Assembly (NCBI GenBank): GCA_009731375.1 | Contig: BJOX01000036.1 | Coordinates: 1,190,307-1,223,528, forward strand | DNA: 33,222 nt | Origin: Paulinella micropora | Taxonomy: Eukaryota > Cercozoa > Imbricatea > Euglyphida | Direction: 5' to 3' | Shown: positions 10,519-18,830 of the stretch, piece by piece | How positions within the stretch are numbered: the first letter of the stretch is position 1 | Layout of the letters: each line of letters starts with the position of its first letter | Translations under genes and position numbers: made by a program | The notes under the pieces: model-generated | Database searches by the model: none | The model's input: the letters and a program-made list of their open reading frames with translations, nothing else | What the model was told of the DNA's origin: nothing

Positions 10519-11748
10519 TTATTGGTCTTCTATGAAGTTAGCGATAGCATTAACATTTGAACCATTATTGGCAGTTCCAACGGATTTCTGTGTAAAAGTC
10601 AATACATCACTAGGAGACAGATATATATCATAATTTCTAAGATTTATTTGTTGAGTTGATTGAGAATTTACGTAAAGTTTAAAAATTGTTGTTCCGTTTG
10701 CGATAGCACTCGCCTTTACGTCAGTATCTACAATTGAATACTTAGAATCAACATCGGCAAAACCCGCTCCAGTTAGTGTTCCATTTAATACTATTCTTAC
10801 TACACACGACTTACTATCTTCATTTGTAATACTAATCAAAGTAGGATAAACATTTGAATAATTTGTTAAATTAGCACCACCCGCATCAAATGTTGCTTTA
10901 TTACTGATACTAATAATAGGATTTTCAGTGGTGTTTGCTGCTTTACTTCCTTCCACTTCGTTTGTTGTATTCGTTCCCTCAATGAATAAACTGGCACTCG
11001 CTGTTTTAAGAGTTTGTATTCCACTCGATGCATCATTTTTCATTACTGCTGTAAAAGGTAATGTTGTATTTCGCAGGCTTACCCCAGTATTAGCATTCGC
11101 ATAGTCAATCATATGAACTAATTGAAATAATCCTGGTATGGGATTTTCAATATAAAACTTAATAGCACCAAACCCAAGATACTGAAATTGAATTTGAAAT
11201 ACATTTCCTTTGCTCCAGTATAAGTCAGGCATAGCAGAAGTTCCATCGCACGGGTCGTCCCAGTCTACCTGGTCAATATAAACTGCGGCACCTCCTTTAC
11301 AATGTGCAATACTTATTCCTGCTTGATTTTTGTAAAAATAAAATCCATCAACTAGATCATTTCCTATTCCAATATATGAATAGTAATCCTTTGTATCATC
11401 CGTTGTCCATAGAGCAGTAAAGCGGGCTAGGACACCCATTCCAGTTCTACATTTTATTCTCCTTTTACTTACCAGTCTAGCATCTGCCGTAGCATCAGCA
11501 GTTGTTTTCAATTCAGCCATATTATTCAAAAATGACACAGACGATTTTGTTTCTGTTTTTGTCCATATCCTAGTATTAATGGTATATGGAAAGATTTCTT
11601 GTAAAACTGGTGTTAATTGACCTACTACTGCTTCGCCAAAAGCGGTTTTTGAATTATTTGTTTCAATATCACCATCATATCCGACCCTGACATTTATAAA
11701 TTCTCCGTCAGGATTTTCTGCGATTAAGTTTCTCTGGTGAGTTTTCAT
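10519..11748 (-). CDS. Putative virion surface/structural protein
   Basis: About 409 aa if it starts at the ATG at 11748 (MKTHQRN); the open frame extends to 11769 but would then start inside the TATA-like region. The N-terminal part reads FGEAVVGQLTPVLQEIFPYT, a pattern I associate with bacteriophage and virus structural proteins of uncertain role. The remainder is Asn/Thr/Ser-rich and strand-forming with few charged clusters, as in beta-sandwich virion proteins. It lies immediately downstream of the MCP on the same strand, 62 nt after the MCP stop, which supports a particle role. The frame is undamaged. Exact function is unknown; a minor capsid or receptor-binding protein is the best guess. 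Confidence 0.65.
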   Translation of the reverse strand: MKTHQRNLIAENPDGEFINVRVGYDGDIETNNSKTAFGEAVVGQLTPVLQEIFPYTINTRIWTKTETKSSVSFLNNMAELKTTADATADARLVSKRRIKCRTGMGVLARFTALWTTDDTKDYYSYIGIGNDLVDGFYFYKNQAGISIAHCKGGAAVYIDQVDWDDPCDGTSAMPDLYWSKGNVFQIQFQYLGFGAIKFYIENPIPGLFQLVHMIDYANANTGVSLRNTTLPFTAVMKNDASSGIQTLKTASASLFIEGTNTTNEVEGSKAANTTENPIISISNKATFDAGGANLTNYSNVYPTLISITNEDSKSCVVRIVLNGTLTGAGFADVDSKYSIVDTDVKASAIANGTTIFKLYVNSQSTQQINLRNYDIYLSPSDVLTFTQKSVGTANNGSNVNAIANFIEDQ

Positions 11749-11754
11749 TGTTTG

Positions 11755-11784
11755 TTTGTATATAAACAAAAAAATAAATCTAAA
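11755..11784 (-). promoter_or_regulatory. Candidate promoter: TATA plus T-rich upstream box
   Basis: On the minus strand a TTTAGATTTATTTTTTT box (11768-11784) is followed by GTTTATATACAAAC and then the ATG at 11748. The same 17-nt box occurs exactly at 16867-16883 upstream of the small core-like gene. A relaxed form lies upstream of the MCP at 13326-13345. It could instead be the 3'-end signal of the preceding gene. Confidence 0.45.
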
Positions 11785-11810
11785 TTTTTTTTAAAATTTT
11801 GTTTGGCAGT

Positions 11811-13269
11811 TTATGAAATGGAAATTATATTTGACTTAACCTGAACCACCCGCTGAGTGATTGCTACACTTACGTGCTGATGAGCATTATTCTGCGTAGT
11901 GCTAATGAACTTCCATCGCCTCTCATTGGAAAGGTCAAGCCCGCTAACTTCATTTTGGTCTTTGCTCCACAGCGGGCGGGTATTATCCCAAGTATCAACC
12001 CAGAACCAGTTGTATTGATACACATTTGAATTCATCAAAACAGAACCTTCAAGTTTAGGTTTCAAGCACATATAATCTTCAAAACTAGCGGGAAATATTT
12101 CAAATTCCTGAAGTCGTGCCCCGTCAAGTGTGGTGTGGAAACTGGTAGTCTTAGCGGTTGCTCTGTTATCAATATCATAAGCGGTATTCTTGTTTTCGGT
12201 GTTGTTAAAGAGTGTGTGATAAATTTTCTTCAACCTTTTACCATGCCCCCTATCAAAGCGGAGAATAATGTTTTGTGTAGTTGATTGAGCAATAGAATTT
12301 TTTTTACACATAAGGATAATCAATATTAAAACTCATACCTTCAGCACTCGCCACCTTTTGTTGAATTGATTGAATGATATCGGGATTAGTCTCTACAGCA
12401 AGGAACAAGTTAAGACTAGAAACAGTTACATTACCAGCGGCAGCAACAAGCACTCCTCCACCCGGTGACGAAGCATCGTTATTGTAATAATAAATTTTAG
12501 GGGTCTGTTGCCATACAATCCTCATATTCAAAATCTCTGGAAACATAATAGTCTTATCAAGGGCGAAAATGGTATTGTAAAGCATACCGAGATTAATCTT
12601 AACAGCGATAGAAGGCTCAGCAGCAGTAGCCGCACCACCAGAGAAATACTTAGCCTCATTATATTCAACATTAACAAGGCTATAGGTTCCAGCAGTGCCA
12701 TCAGATAGAGCGGAATCGTCGTGGCGACGAGCATTTGCACTAGGCACTTTGTAGCATGTTTGAATTGCGTCTCTAGCAGTATCGTAGGCTACTGCAGTAT
12801 CAATTGCTCGCCTTTCTGCTCTACTTCCGATGACAATCTTTCCTGCATTACACTTTTGAAGCATACATCCCGCACCACTTCCATTATCGTGGTTTTCAAG
12901 TGTTAGAAAGTCCTTCATAGAAGTTTCGGCCTTCCAAATAATCTTTGTAAAATTACCAACTTCGTTTACATCGCACAGATAAACACCGCTACGGGTTTGA
13001 AGTTGAATTTGTCTAATAGGAGCCAGACAATCCATATAGCATTTGTTATAGTTCGCTGCAATTGCTGGTGGGGCATAAGTAAAACTCAAGACAGAGCGGG
13101 CTAAGTTAAATGGCCTGCTGATAAGGTCAAAGTTGCTTTCTTGTCCTCCTGCGGTAGTAACAGTAATAGCTCCCGCACCTTCTCGCGGAGTTAGTTTATT
13201 CAAACGATACGAAGCACTGATGTAGTCGGTTCTAGAAAAGTCTAGTTCGCCTCCGTGTTGAGTTGTCAT
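11811..13269 (-). pseudogene. Major capsid protein (double jelly-roll), one frameshift
   Basis: The N-terminal ORF (12304-13269, 321 aa) has the PLV MCP opening with SRPFNLARSVLSF, DCLAPIRQIQLQTRSGVYL and later FPEILNMRIVWQQTP. The C-terminal part is in another frame (11811 to about 12305). It carries ILRFDRGHGKRLKKIYHTLF, DGARLQEFEIFP and NVYQYNWFWVD, typical of the second jelly roll. The combined length of about 485 aa suits a PLV MCP. The break lies in a run of eight A/T at about 12297-12304, where TAA falls directly after DYPYV. A single lost base in a homopolymer could be a genuine mutation, an assembly error or, less likely, a frameshifting site. The protein would form the hexameric capsomers. 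Confidence 0.93.
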
Positions 13270-13275
13270 TTTTGT

Positions 13276-13410
13276 TTTTTTAGGCAGTTGTGAAAATTAA
13301 CTAATTCACCAGAATATATGTATAGAAAAAAATAAATAATTCTAAAATTAAATTAATTACCTTACCTCACCTTTAACAAATTAAAAAATGATGTAAATAA
13401 ATTAAAATAA
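13276..13410. other. MCP/penton intergenic region, AT-rich
   Basis: On the minus strand a TTTAGAATTATTTATTTTTTT-like box is followed by CTATACATATATTC about 45 nt before the MCP start. This is a likely promoter/3'-end region for the MCP. Confidence 0.4.
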
Positions 13411-14165
13411 TTAGTCTCTCTGTAAATCAACAAAGTCATTACAATGCCGAGCCCCATTGAGGATAATGGGTTGGTCGTTTTCGTCTGTAAGATAAAACCG
13501 ATACACATTATTTGAACTGGCGGATAATTTCTTCGACCCACTTCCGTCGTATATAACGGCTCCAAATGGAATTTCGCTGGCCGTGTATATTTCTTGTAGC
13601 ACATGATTATCTCCTTCACCAACTAAGTCTGATTGAAGGTATAAAGTCTTTTCGCCAGTTAAAATAATTACATTTGGCGATTTAATAAAATCATTAGCGA
13701 AGAAATATGTTGAATTTCTATCAAAACCCATAGCCTCGTGAATACGGGTATCACCATCAAATATAAACCGCGGTTGAATACCTCCGTTATTTGAAACACT
13801 GAATGTTAATTTACCATCCTCCGCTTCTGTGTTTGTATTGTTGCTTGAGACAACATAAATATAGTCATTCGGACTTCTTTCGTCAGTACCTCCGACAACT
13901 TATTTTTTAAATTGTTTATTGTGTAGTTTCCCTCAGGTATCGTAATTAAAGCCTCATACCCGTCTTCGGATAATGTAAAAGTATTATATGGAGAGGCAAC
14001 TGAATAATAAGATTTTGGAACATAGATATGAAGAATTTTACAATGTGTGGGATTGTCTAACCCCTTCATATTGACTTCGTGTGTGAAGTCGCTATCTGTG
14101 CCAGTTATTCTGTTTTTGCTATTTATGTAATAGATACCACTCGCACGGCCTCCCTTGTAATCCAT
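13411..14165 (-). pseudogene. Penton (single jelly-roll minor capsid protein), one frameshift
   Basis: The N-terminal part (13806-14165) contains YYINSKNRITGTDSDFTHEV, CKILHIYVPKSYY and EALITIPEGNYTINNLKN. After a frame change near 13885-13895 the other frame continues with GGIQPRFIFDGDTRIHEAMG, DRNSTYFFAND, DNHVLQEIYTA and SNNVYRFYLTDEND, ending at TAA. This sequence of motifs is typical of PLV/virophage-type penton proteins of about 250 aa. The ATG at 14165 abuts the left edge of structured repeat copy A. The penton would sit at capsid vertices with the MCP, which is encoded next downstream. Confidence 0.88.
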
Positions 14166-14309
14166 GATATTTAGAATTGCGCTTCGTGCTCCGCACTCTC
14201 GCTTATTCTAAACCATCGTTTTTTTATTTGGGAATAAATTAATCGGTTTTCGATGGTTATCAACAAACGAGAATGAGTGAAACGAATGAGAGTGTAGTTG
14301 ATAACTATC
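14166..14309. repeat. Structured four-arm repeat, copy A
   Basis: Contiguous inverted pairs are TTTAGAAT/ATTCTAAA (14170-14177 with 14205-14212; an inner GTGC/GCAC hairpin lies between), AACCATCG/CGATGGTT (14211-14218 with 14251-14258) and GTTATCAAC/GTTGATAAC (14256-14264 with 14297-14305). The outer ends GATA...TATC can pair. It exactly fills the space between the protease stop (14311) and the penton start (14165). Copies B and C share the layout. Confidence 0.9.
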
Positions 14310-14310
14310 T

Positions 14311-16367
14311 TTAAATAAATGTATCAAAATTACCATACCCATTCTGTGCTTTTAATTTCTCCGCTTCTTCTTCTTTAAGGTCTGTATAACCGCTAGCAAA
14401 CTTAAACCTGTTTCCTTTCGCCCGCTCCATTAAAAATCTCATACTATGCCAACCGCACGTGTCTGAGGTGTTTGATTGTTGCTTTACTTGATTGACCTTC
14501 ATTAACAAATAACTATCGGGATGGCTTTTGTCTATTAGTTGTTTCATTTGTTGTTGAAAGTCTTCCGTTGGCTCGTAAAGTGCTAATGGGTCATAGACTT
14601 GCTCCTGTCTTTATCTAGACTTATCCATACTGCGATCCAATGAGACCCTGCTTGCTTGTGATTGTCCAAATTCATAACAAATCCGTATCGCTTTCTGCTT
14701 CCTGGCTTCAACTTGTAAATTTCATCACTGGCTATTGCTCCGAGATACCATCCATATTTTTTTATTATGTCGTCTATTTCATTGGTCATTAGTCCCCGCC
14801 CCTCACCCTGTTGCTCTTGCTGACCAAAGGTCGCATCTTCAACTTTGTTGAAGTCTAGCTGTTGCTCGTCTGTCTGTGGTTGCTCTGGCTCTGGTTGCTG
14901 TGGCTCCTCTGGTGGTGTTTGGTCTGGCGGTGTAGTCGTATCTGTTGCCGGCTCTGGTGGCGGGGGTATGGTAGTTGGTGGCATCCCTTCATCAACATTT
15001 AAATCCGCTGAAACTTGTTTATCAACATTTGGGTCTAGTGTCATTTTGCTAGTTAGAGTTTTTACAAAATCATGTTTGTTCATTGTGTGTTTCCAATCTT
15101 TGCGGGCTAAATATTTTTTAATTATTTTTTTTATTGAAAATACCTTATCAATTAATTCTTCTAATGTCTTCGCTCCATTCCCTTTTTGTTCATTAATACC
15201 CATAAACTCTTCATATCTAGCATAATCCGCTACTTTTCTTTTTACGTTTTCCTTTTCATTTCCAACATCAATATTAAACCTTTTAATCATGTTAATTATC
15301 CACTTTGAAGTGTCTTTGCAATTTAATTTTTTATGTCCATCACTATCTAGTCTCTTTTTTAAAGCCTGTGCTAACTCTTTTATAGTAATGTTTGGGTGAT
15401 AAGTTTTTGAAAATGCAGAGATTAAAAATTGAGTAATTTGTAAATTTTCAAAATGCTTACCCTTTTCTTCTCCTTTCTTTTCTTCCTTTTCAAGTTTTTC
15501 TTTATATTCTTCTGCTAACTTTTTCTGTTCCTCTAAAGATGTTGCTGTGGCTATAGCCGTCTGAATATCTTGACTGGCTTTTTGTAAGTCTTTACGACTC
15601 ATCTTTTTTATGAACTTATCTGTATATCCTGCTAATTTCAGTGTTTCAATATCTTTCTGCTTTTGCTTTTTTTCTTCCTCATATTGCTCTTTCGTTTTCA
15701 ATGGTGCTTCATCTCCTAAATTAGGTAATGGCGGTGCTTGTGGTGGTGCTCCTAATGGCGGTGCTTGTGGTTGTCCCTGCTGCGGTGGCATAATATATTG
15801 ATATTGTGGTGGCGGTGGTAATGCTTGTATCCTATTTTTTCTGTCTTCTTCATATTTTACATCTTCTATGAGTTTTTGCTCCCTTCTTAGTTCTCTGGCT
15901 TTTTGTTCTTGTCGTTCATTAATATCCGCTAGTTCTCTTTTATGTTCCCTATCCATTATATCTTGTCTTTCCTTAGCATCTGCTATGTCTTTTCGTTCTA
16001 GCCTTTTCTTTTCTTCTATCACATCTTCCCTCTTCTTCTTTTCCTTTTCTTCCTCGTCATGTATTAACTCATATTTCTTTTGTAAGTTGCTTTGTATCTG
16101 GTTTCTGTTCTCGTGTTCAAGACGATTGAAATCAGATTTGATTATTTTTTCCCTTGGTTTGCGGCCCTGCCTTTGTGGCCTCGGCTTACCAATATATTTC
16201 AAAAACAACTTAACAATTTGAAGTGTGCTCATATCATTTGTTTTCTTACCAAAATTAAGATAATATTTTTTACCCTTCTGGATAATATAAGGCCTCCCGC
16301 TCTTATTCCTATAAACCCGAGGTGGACGGACTTTTGCCTTTTTCTTATTAGTCTTTTTAGCGACCAT
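14311..16367 (-). pseudogene. Coiled-coil/proline-rich polyprotein fused to adenain/Ulp1-like cysteine protease, one frameshift
   Basis: The first ORF (14583-16367, 594 aa) begins with a basic Lys/Arg segment. It then has long charged helices (about residues 85-185 and 225-305), a Pro/Gln-rich linker, a helical middle, another Pro/Glu-rich linker and VEDATFGQQE. The protease domain starts near GRGLMTNEIDDIIKKYG, contains LGAIASDEI and the catalytic-histidine motif GSHWIAVWIS, then runs out of frame. The other frame carries VYDP (candidate acidic residue) and the catalytic-cysteine motif DTCGWHS at about 14445-14465. The order His, Asp/Asn, Cys matches capsid-maturation proteases of PLVs, adenoviruses and virophages. 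The frame break is near 14590-14625. The ATG at 16367 follows CTATACA. The N-terminal part may be a scaffold or core component processed by its own protease (inference). Confidence 0.87.
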
Positions 16368-16374
16368 TGTATAG
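16368..16374 (-). promoter_or_regulatory. TATA-like motif before the protease polyprotein
   Basis: On the minus strand CTATACA directly precedes the ATG at 16367 and touches the outer arm of repeat copy B, so promoter and repeat are contiguous. Confidence 0.45.
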
Positions 16375-16518
16375 ATAGTTTAGAATTGCGTTTCGTGCTA
16401 TCGCACTCTCACTTATTCTAAACCATCGTTTATTTTTTTGGGAAAAAATTAATCTGTTTTCGATGGTTATCAACAAACGGGAGTTGCGTTAGCAACGAGA
16501 GTGTAGTTGATAACTATC
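16374..16518. repeat. Structured four-arm repeat, copy B
   Basis: The best-formed copy. Outer arm GATAGTT/AACTATC (16374-16380 with 16512-16518); TTTAGAAT/ATTCTAAA (16379-16386 with 16415-16422) enclosing GTGC/GCAC; AACCATCG/CGATGGTT (16421-16428 with 16461-16468); GTTATCAAC/GTTGATAAC (16466-16474 with 16506-16514) enclosing GTTGC/GCAAC. Neighbouring arms share one to three bases, so the junction could branch-migrate. It lies between the 3' end of the core-like gene and the ATG of the protease gene. Confidence 0.92.
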
Positions 16519-16828
16519 AGCGAAACTTTACAGCACCTCCTCGTTGCTTACCATATCAGAGTTTTGATGCTGTAGCACTAACACTACCTGCGTAAGGCAA
16601 CCCAATGCTACTCAATGCCCCAGCAGTTCTAGAGATTACCTTATTATCGCGAAGGAATTTATTAACAGCCAAGGCCGTTTTTCCGACCTTAGCCCAGTTA
16701 ATCTTTTCTCCCTTTTGACCACATCCCTTCTTCTTAGTTTTCTTTTTTCCTCCCTTCTGTGGCATTGATGGATTGTATCCGATGTTATATCCTGATGGTT
16801 GTGAAATTATCACGGGTGATACTGGCAT
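16517..16828 (-). pseudogene. Small basic core-like virion protein (adenovirus pX-like role suggested), nonsense near the end
   Basis: The 90-aa ORF has a lysine-rich stretch (GGKKKTKKKGCGQKGEK), then KVGKTALAVNKFLRDNKVIS and a Gly/Ala segment ending SATASKL. A TGA at 16556-16558 ends it. The same frame continues as YGKQRGGAVKFR to tandem TGA-TAG at 16514-16519, next to repeat copy B. Related PLV and large-virus proteins commonly end in a GYG/RGG-type tail, so the TGA probably replaced a sense codon (Gly is my expectation). A DNA-condensing or membrane-active minor core role is inferred from composition. The start has TAATAT immediately before the ATG and an AAAGATTTT palindrome eight bases upstream. 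Confidence 0.7.
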
Positions 16829-16835
16829 ATATTAG

Positions 16836-16854
16836 AAAGATTTTAAAAATCTTT
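16836..16854. promoter_or_regulatory. AAAGATTTT palindrome upstream of the core-like gene
   Basis: AAAGATTTT-A-AAAATCTTT lies about eight bases before the start codon at 16828. An equivalent palindrome precedes the 18136 gene. It may be an operator-like site or the 3'-end hairpin of the ATPase gene. Confidence 0.45.
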
Positions 16855-16890
16855 TCAGCAAAAATAAAAAAATAAATCTAAAAATATTAT

Positions 16891-17767
16891 TTCATGCGAT
16901 AGGCAAAATTCTTCCGTAATTCATCATCAACACTTGAGACATAAAGAAAATGAGACATAAAGAAAATTAAATCTCTCCTTTGTTGCTTCGTGATACTTTT
17001 CCAGAAAATAATCAAAATCAAAAGATAAGTCTAAGTGTTTATACACGAGTTCCATTTTATCCTGAGACTGACCCGGAAAGATTAACAAATAATCTAACTG
17101 CTTAATGGCTTCTGGCCGTAGGTCGTTCAGATACTGACTTGACATAATAACCTTACTTTTATAGTGTCTGTTCTTTTTTAACAAATCGCTTACTGACTTA
17201 TCTCTTAAACCGCTCCCTAAATCGTCCAAAACAAAAACAACCTCTGGTGAAATATACTTACTTGGTCTCTCTTTCTTCTCACCTCCTTCTTCTTTTTTCT
17301 TTTCCTTTCCAAAGTATAAAAATTGTGGTTTCTCTATTTCCTCTTCATCTTTGATTTCTCCTTCGTGTTGCTCGTCCTGTCTGTTCAGTTTGTCAAGTTC
17401 ATAGTCTATCACATTTACACCCGTCCTGTCTGTTCAGTTTGTCAAGTTCATAGTCTATCACATTTACACCATCTGATTTAAGAAAGGTATATATAGCCTT
17501 TGGGTTTCCCCTGCTCTTAAAGTGCTTAACCATTGCTTTATAAATGTAGTCCTTGTGAATTGTTGAAGCAATAATGACAATACGGGTTTTTCTGTGTGTA
17601 GTCCGTTTCAGTATTTCAAAGAGTGCTGTCGTTTTCCCGCTCTTCTTACGGGCGAGTAGAAATATATTGGCATACGGCTCGTTGAATAATTTATAACCCT
17701 TGGCTTTTTTGTTTCCATCCCCCTCTTGTTTTACAGGCTTCACCTTGACATTGTTAATGTTAAGCAT
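16891..17767 (-). pseudogene. Packaging ATPase (FtsK/HerA, A32-like), broken by two tandem duplications
   Basis: The Walker A motif is LARKKSGKTTALFEIL (residues 38-53). The Walker B motif is VVFVLDDLGSG in the second frame (about 17209-17241), followed by KVIMSSQYLNDLRPEA, the sensor-type segment of this ATPase clade. A perfect 49-bp direct tandem duplication (17373-17421 and 17422-17470) shifts the frame by one between the two halves. A 16-bp tandem duplication near 16938-16970 shifts it again close to the C-terminus; the alternative frame ends with TAA at 16891-16893. The ATG at 17767 is preceded by AATATACA. The enzyme would pump viral DNA into the capsid. Confidence 0.9.
17373..17470. 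repeat. 49-bp perfect tandem duplication inside the ATPase gene
   Basis: Two identical adjacent 49-bp units begin CGTCCTGTCTGTTCAGTTTG. The length (3n+1) causes the frame change. Perfect identity means the event is recent relative to the other decay, or an assembly artefact. Confidence 0.95.
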
Positions 17768-17776
17768 TGTATATTA

Positions 17777-18136
17777 TTATCCTAAGAATTCCAAACACAT
17801 AACAATTCTTCCCGCTAAATTTCCTGTATCAATATTTCCGCTGTCAGTTTCAAGGACTTTAAATGTATATTGTCCGTCTGTCCATCCGACGACACCTAAA
17901 TTATAACTAAGGTTTGAAATGTTTGCTATATTACTATCTGCAAATGTGCCAATAATTCCAATTCTGTCCATATAAAGAATTCTGGTTTTGGTTTCAGTCT
18001 GGTCGTTCGTATAATGAATAAACTTAACATTCATTTTGGTTGGTGTGAATGACATTTGAATATTTTTATTAAATGTTTTGCTTCCAAAAAAATCATTGCT
18101 CAGAAAAATAATCTTTTGGTATTTGTGCTCCGTCAT
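17777..18136 (-). CDS. Unknown 119-aa protein, possibly a small beta-rich virion component
   Basis: An intact ORF read from the ATG at 18136 (MTEHKYQK); the frame runs upstream to 18145 but the TATA-like GTATAGA sits exactly before the inner ATG, so I prefer that start. Sequence such as KMNVKFIHYTNDQTETKTRI and GVVGWTDGQYTFKVLETDSG suggests alternating strands. It has no signal peptide, membrane segment or known catalytic motif. It ends with TAA nine bases before the ATPase start, so the two are probably co-expressed. Position within the morphogenesis block suggests a virion or assembly role (inference). Confidence 0.7.
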   Translation of the reverse strand: MTEHKYQKIIFLSNDFFGSKTFNKNIQMSFTPTKMNVKFIHYTNDQTETKTRILYMDRIGIIGTFADSNIANISNLSYNLGVVGWTDGQYTFKVLETDSGNIDTGNLAGRIVMCLEFLG

Positions 18137-18165
18137 TCTATACAAAGATTTTATAAAAATCTTTG
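18137..18165 (-). promoter_or_regulatory. GTATAGA start motif plus CAAAGATTTT palindrome
   Basis: GTATAGA (18137-18143) directly precedes the ATG. The overlapping perfect 10-bp inverted repeat CAAAGATTTT/AAAATCTTTG (18143-18152 with 18156-18165, loop ATA) matches the palindrome upstream of the 16828 gene. Confidence 0.5.
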
Positions 18166-18486
18166 AACAAAAATATATAAAAATATCACGAGTGATTTTT
18201 GTTATATAACACGAATTTTCAATTCGTTCATATATACAAATAATTTTAATATTCTTGTTTTTGTGGTCTGTGTTAGGTCGGACAGCCTGCGACTTTTACT
18301 CGCGGGTAAGCGAAAAAAAGAATGAGAGTTGTGCTTATTGTATAAAGCAAGGAATAGAAACTAAATTTAAATGTGTGTATAAGCCTATGAGTGATTGGTG
18401 TGTTAGTTTTGATGAAGCCATTCCTTTAATCTGTGCCAGCGATAGTTCTTGGTATAAAATACATTTATACGAGTGTTCATTTCTTT
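18166..18486 (+). other. Intergenic region with hairpin and a doubtful 77-codon ORF
   Basis: AT-rich sequence with an imperfect hairpin at about 18179-18205 (ATCAC/GTGAT core flanked by A and T runs). A plus-strand open frame (18255-18488) contains CAYC and several cysteines and tryptophans. It is opposite in direction to all neighbours and has no clear start context. It may be a small real gene or the remains of one. Confidence 0.3.
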
Positions 18487-18787
18487 GAACTAGAAGGCGA
18501 TGGAAGGCAAATTCCTATGAGTAAGGTCAAATTCCGACATAAGTATTAGCAACCTCACAAGGTAAGTTCTTTTCAGATAGCCTCACGATACAAAGGGTTA
18601 TAATGGCAATAATGATACCCATTTGAAATAAGTATTTAATAAGTCGGCTGTTTGTCGGTCTGTTTTTTATACAACAACAATTCCAGTTATCTTCCAATTC
18701 GTGCTCTACTTTTTTTTCCTCAGTCTTTAGTTCTACTTCAAGAACAGGAGACTTTAATTCTGGAGTTAGTTCGCCATCCATATCCAT
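18487..18787 (-). pseudogene. Small membrane protein, C-terminus frameshifted
   Basis: The 86-aa ORF (18527-18787) has an acidic N-terminus, a CCC cluster (residues 37-39) and a membrane segment FQMGIIIAIITLCIV (about residues 54-68), then LPCEVANTYVGI and a stop. In the next frame the sequence continues as LTLLIGICLPSPSSSKK, which would form a second membrane segment ending in a Pro/Ser tail. The pattern (one helix, short Cys-containing loop, second helix, proline tail) is common in small membrane proteins of PLVs and large DNA viruses. A one-base change near 18525-18530 therefore probably truncates it. Two ATG codons lie at 18787 and 18781; either could start. The stop TGA of the shifted frame is near 18487. 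Confidence 0.6.
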
Positions 18788-18830
18788 AATAGGTGGAGGT
18801 CTGTGAAGTCTAGTTGTATTATTAGATATG

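Noticed and set aside
14845-16421. Plus-strand Ser/Cys/Phe-rich ORFs
   Set aside because: They are antisense shadows of the charged coiled-coil/protease gene on the minus strand.
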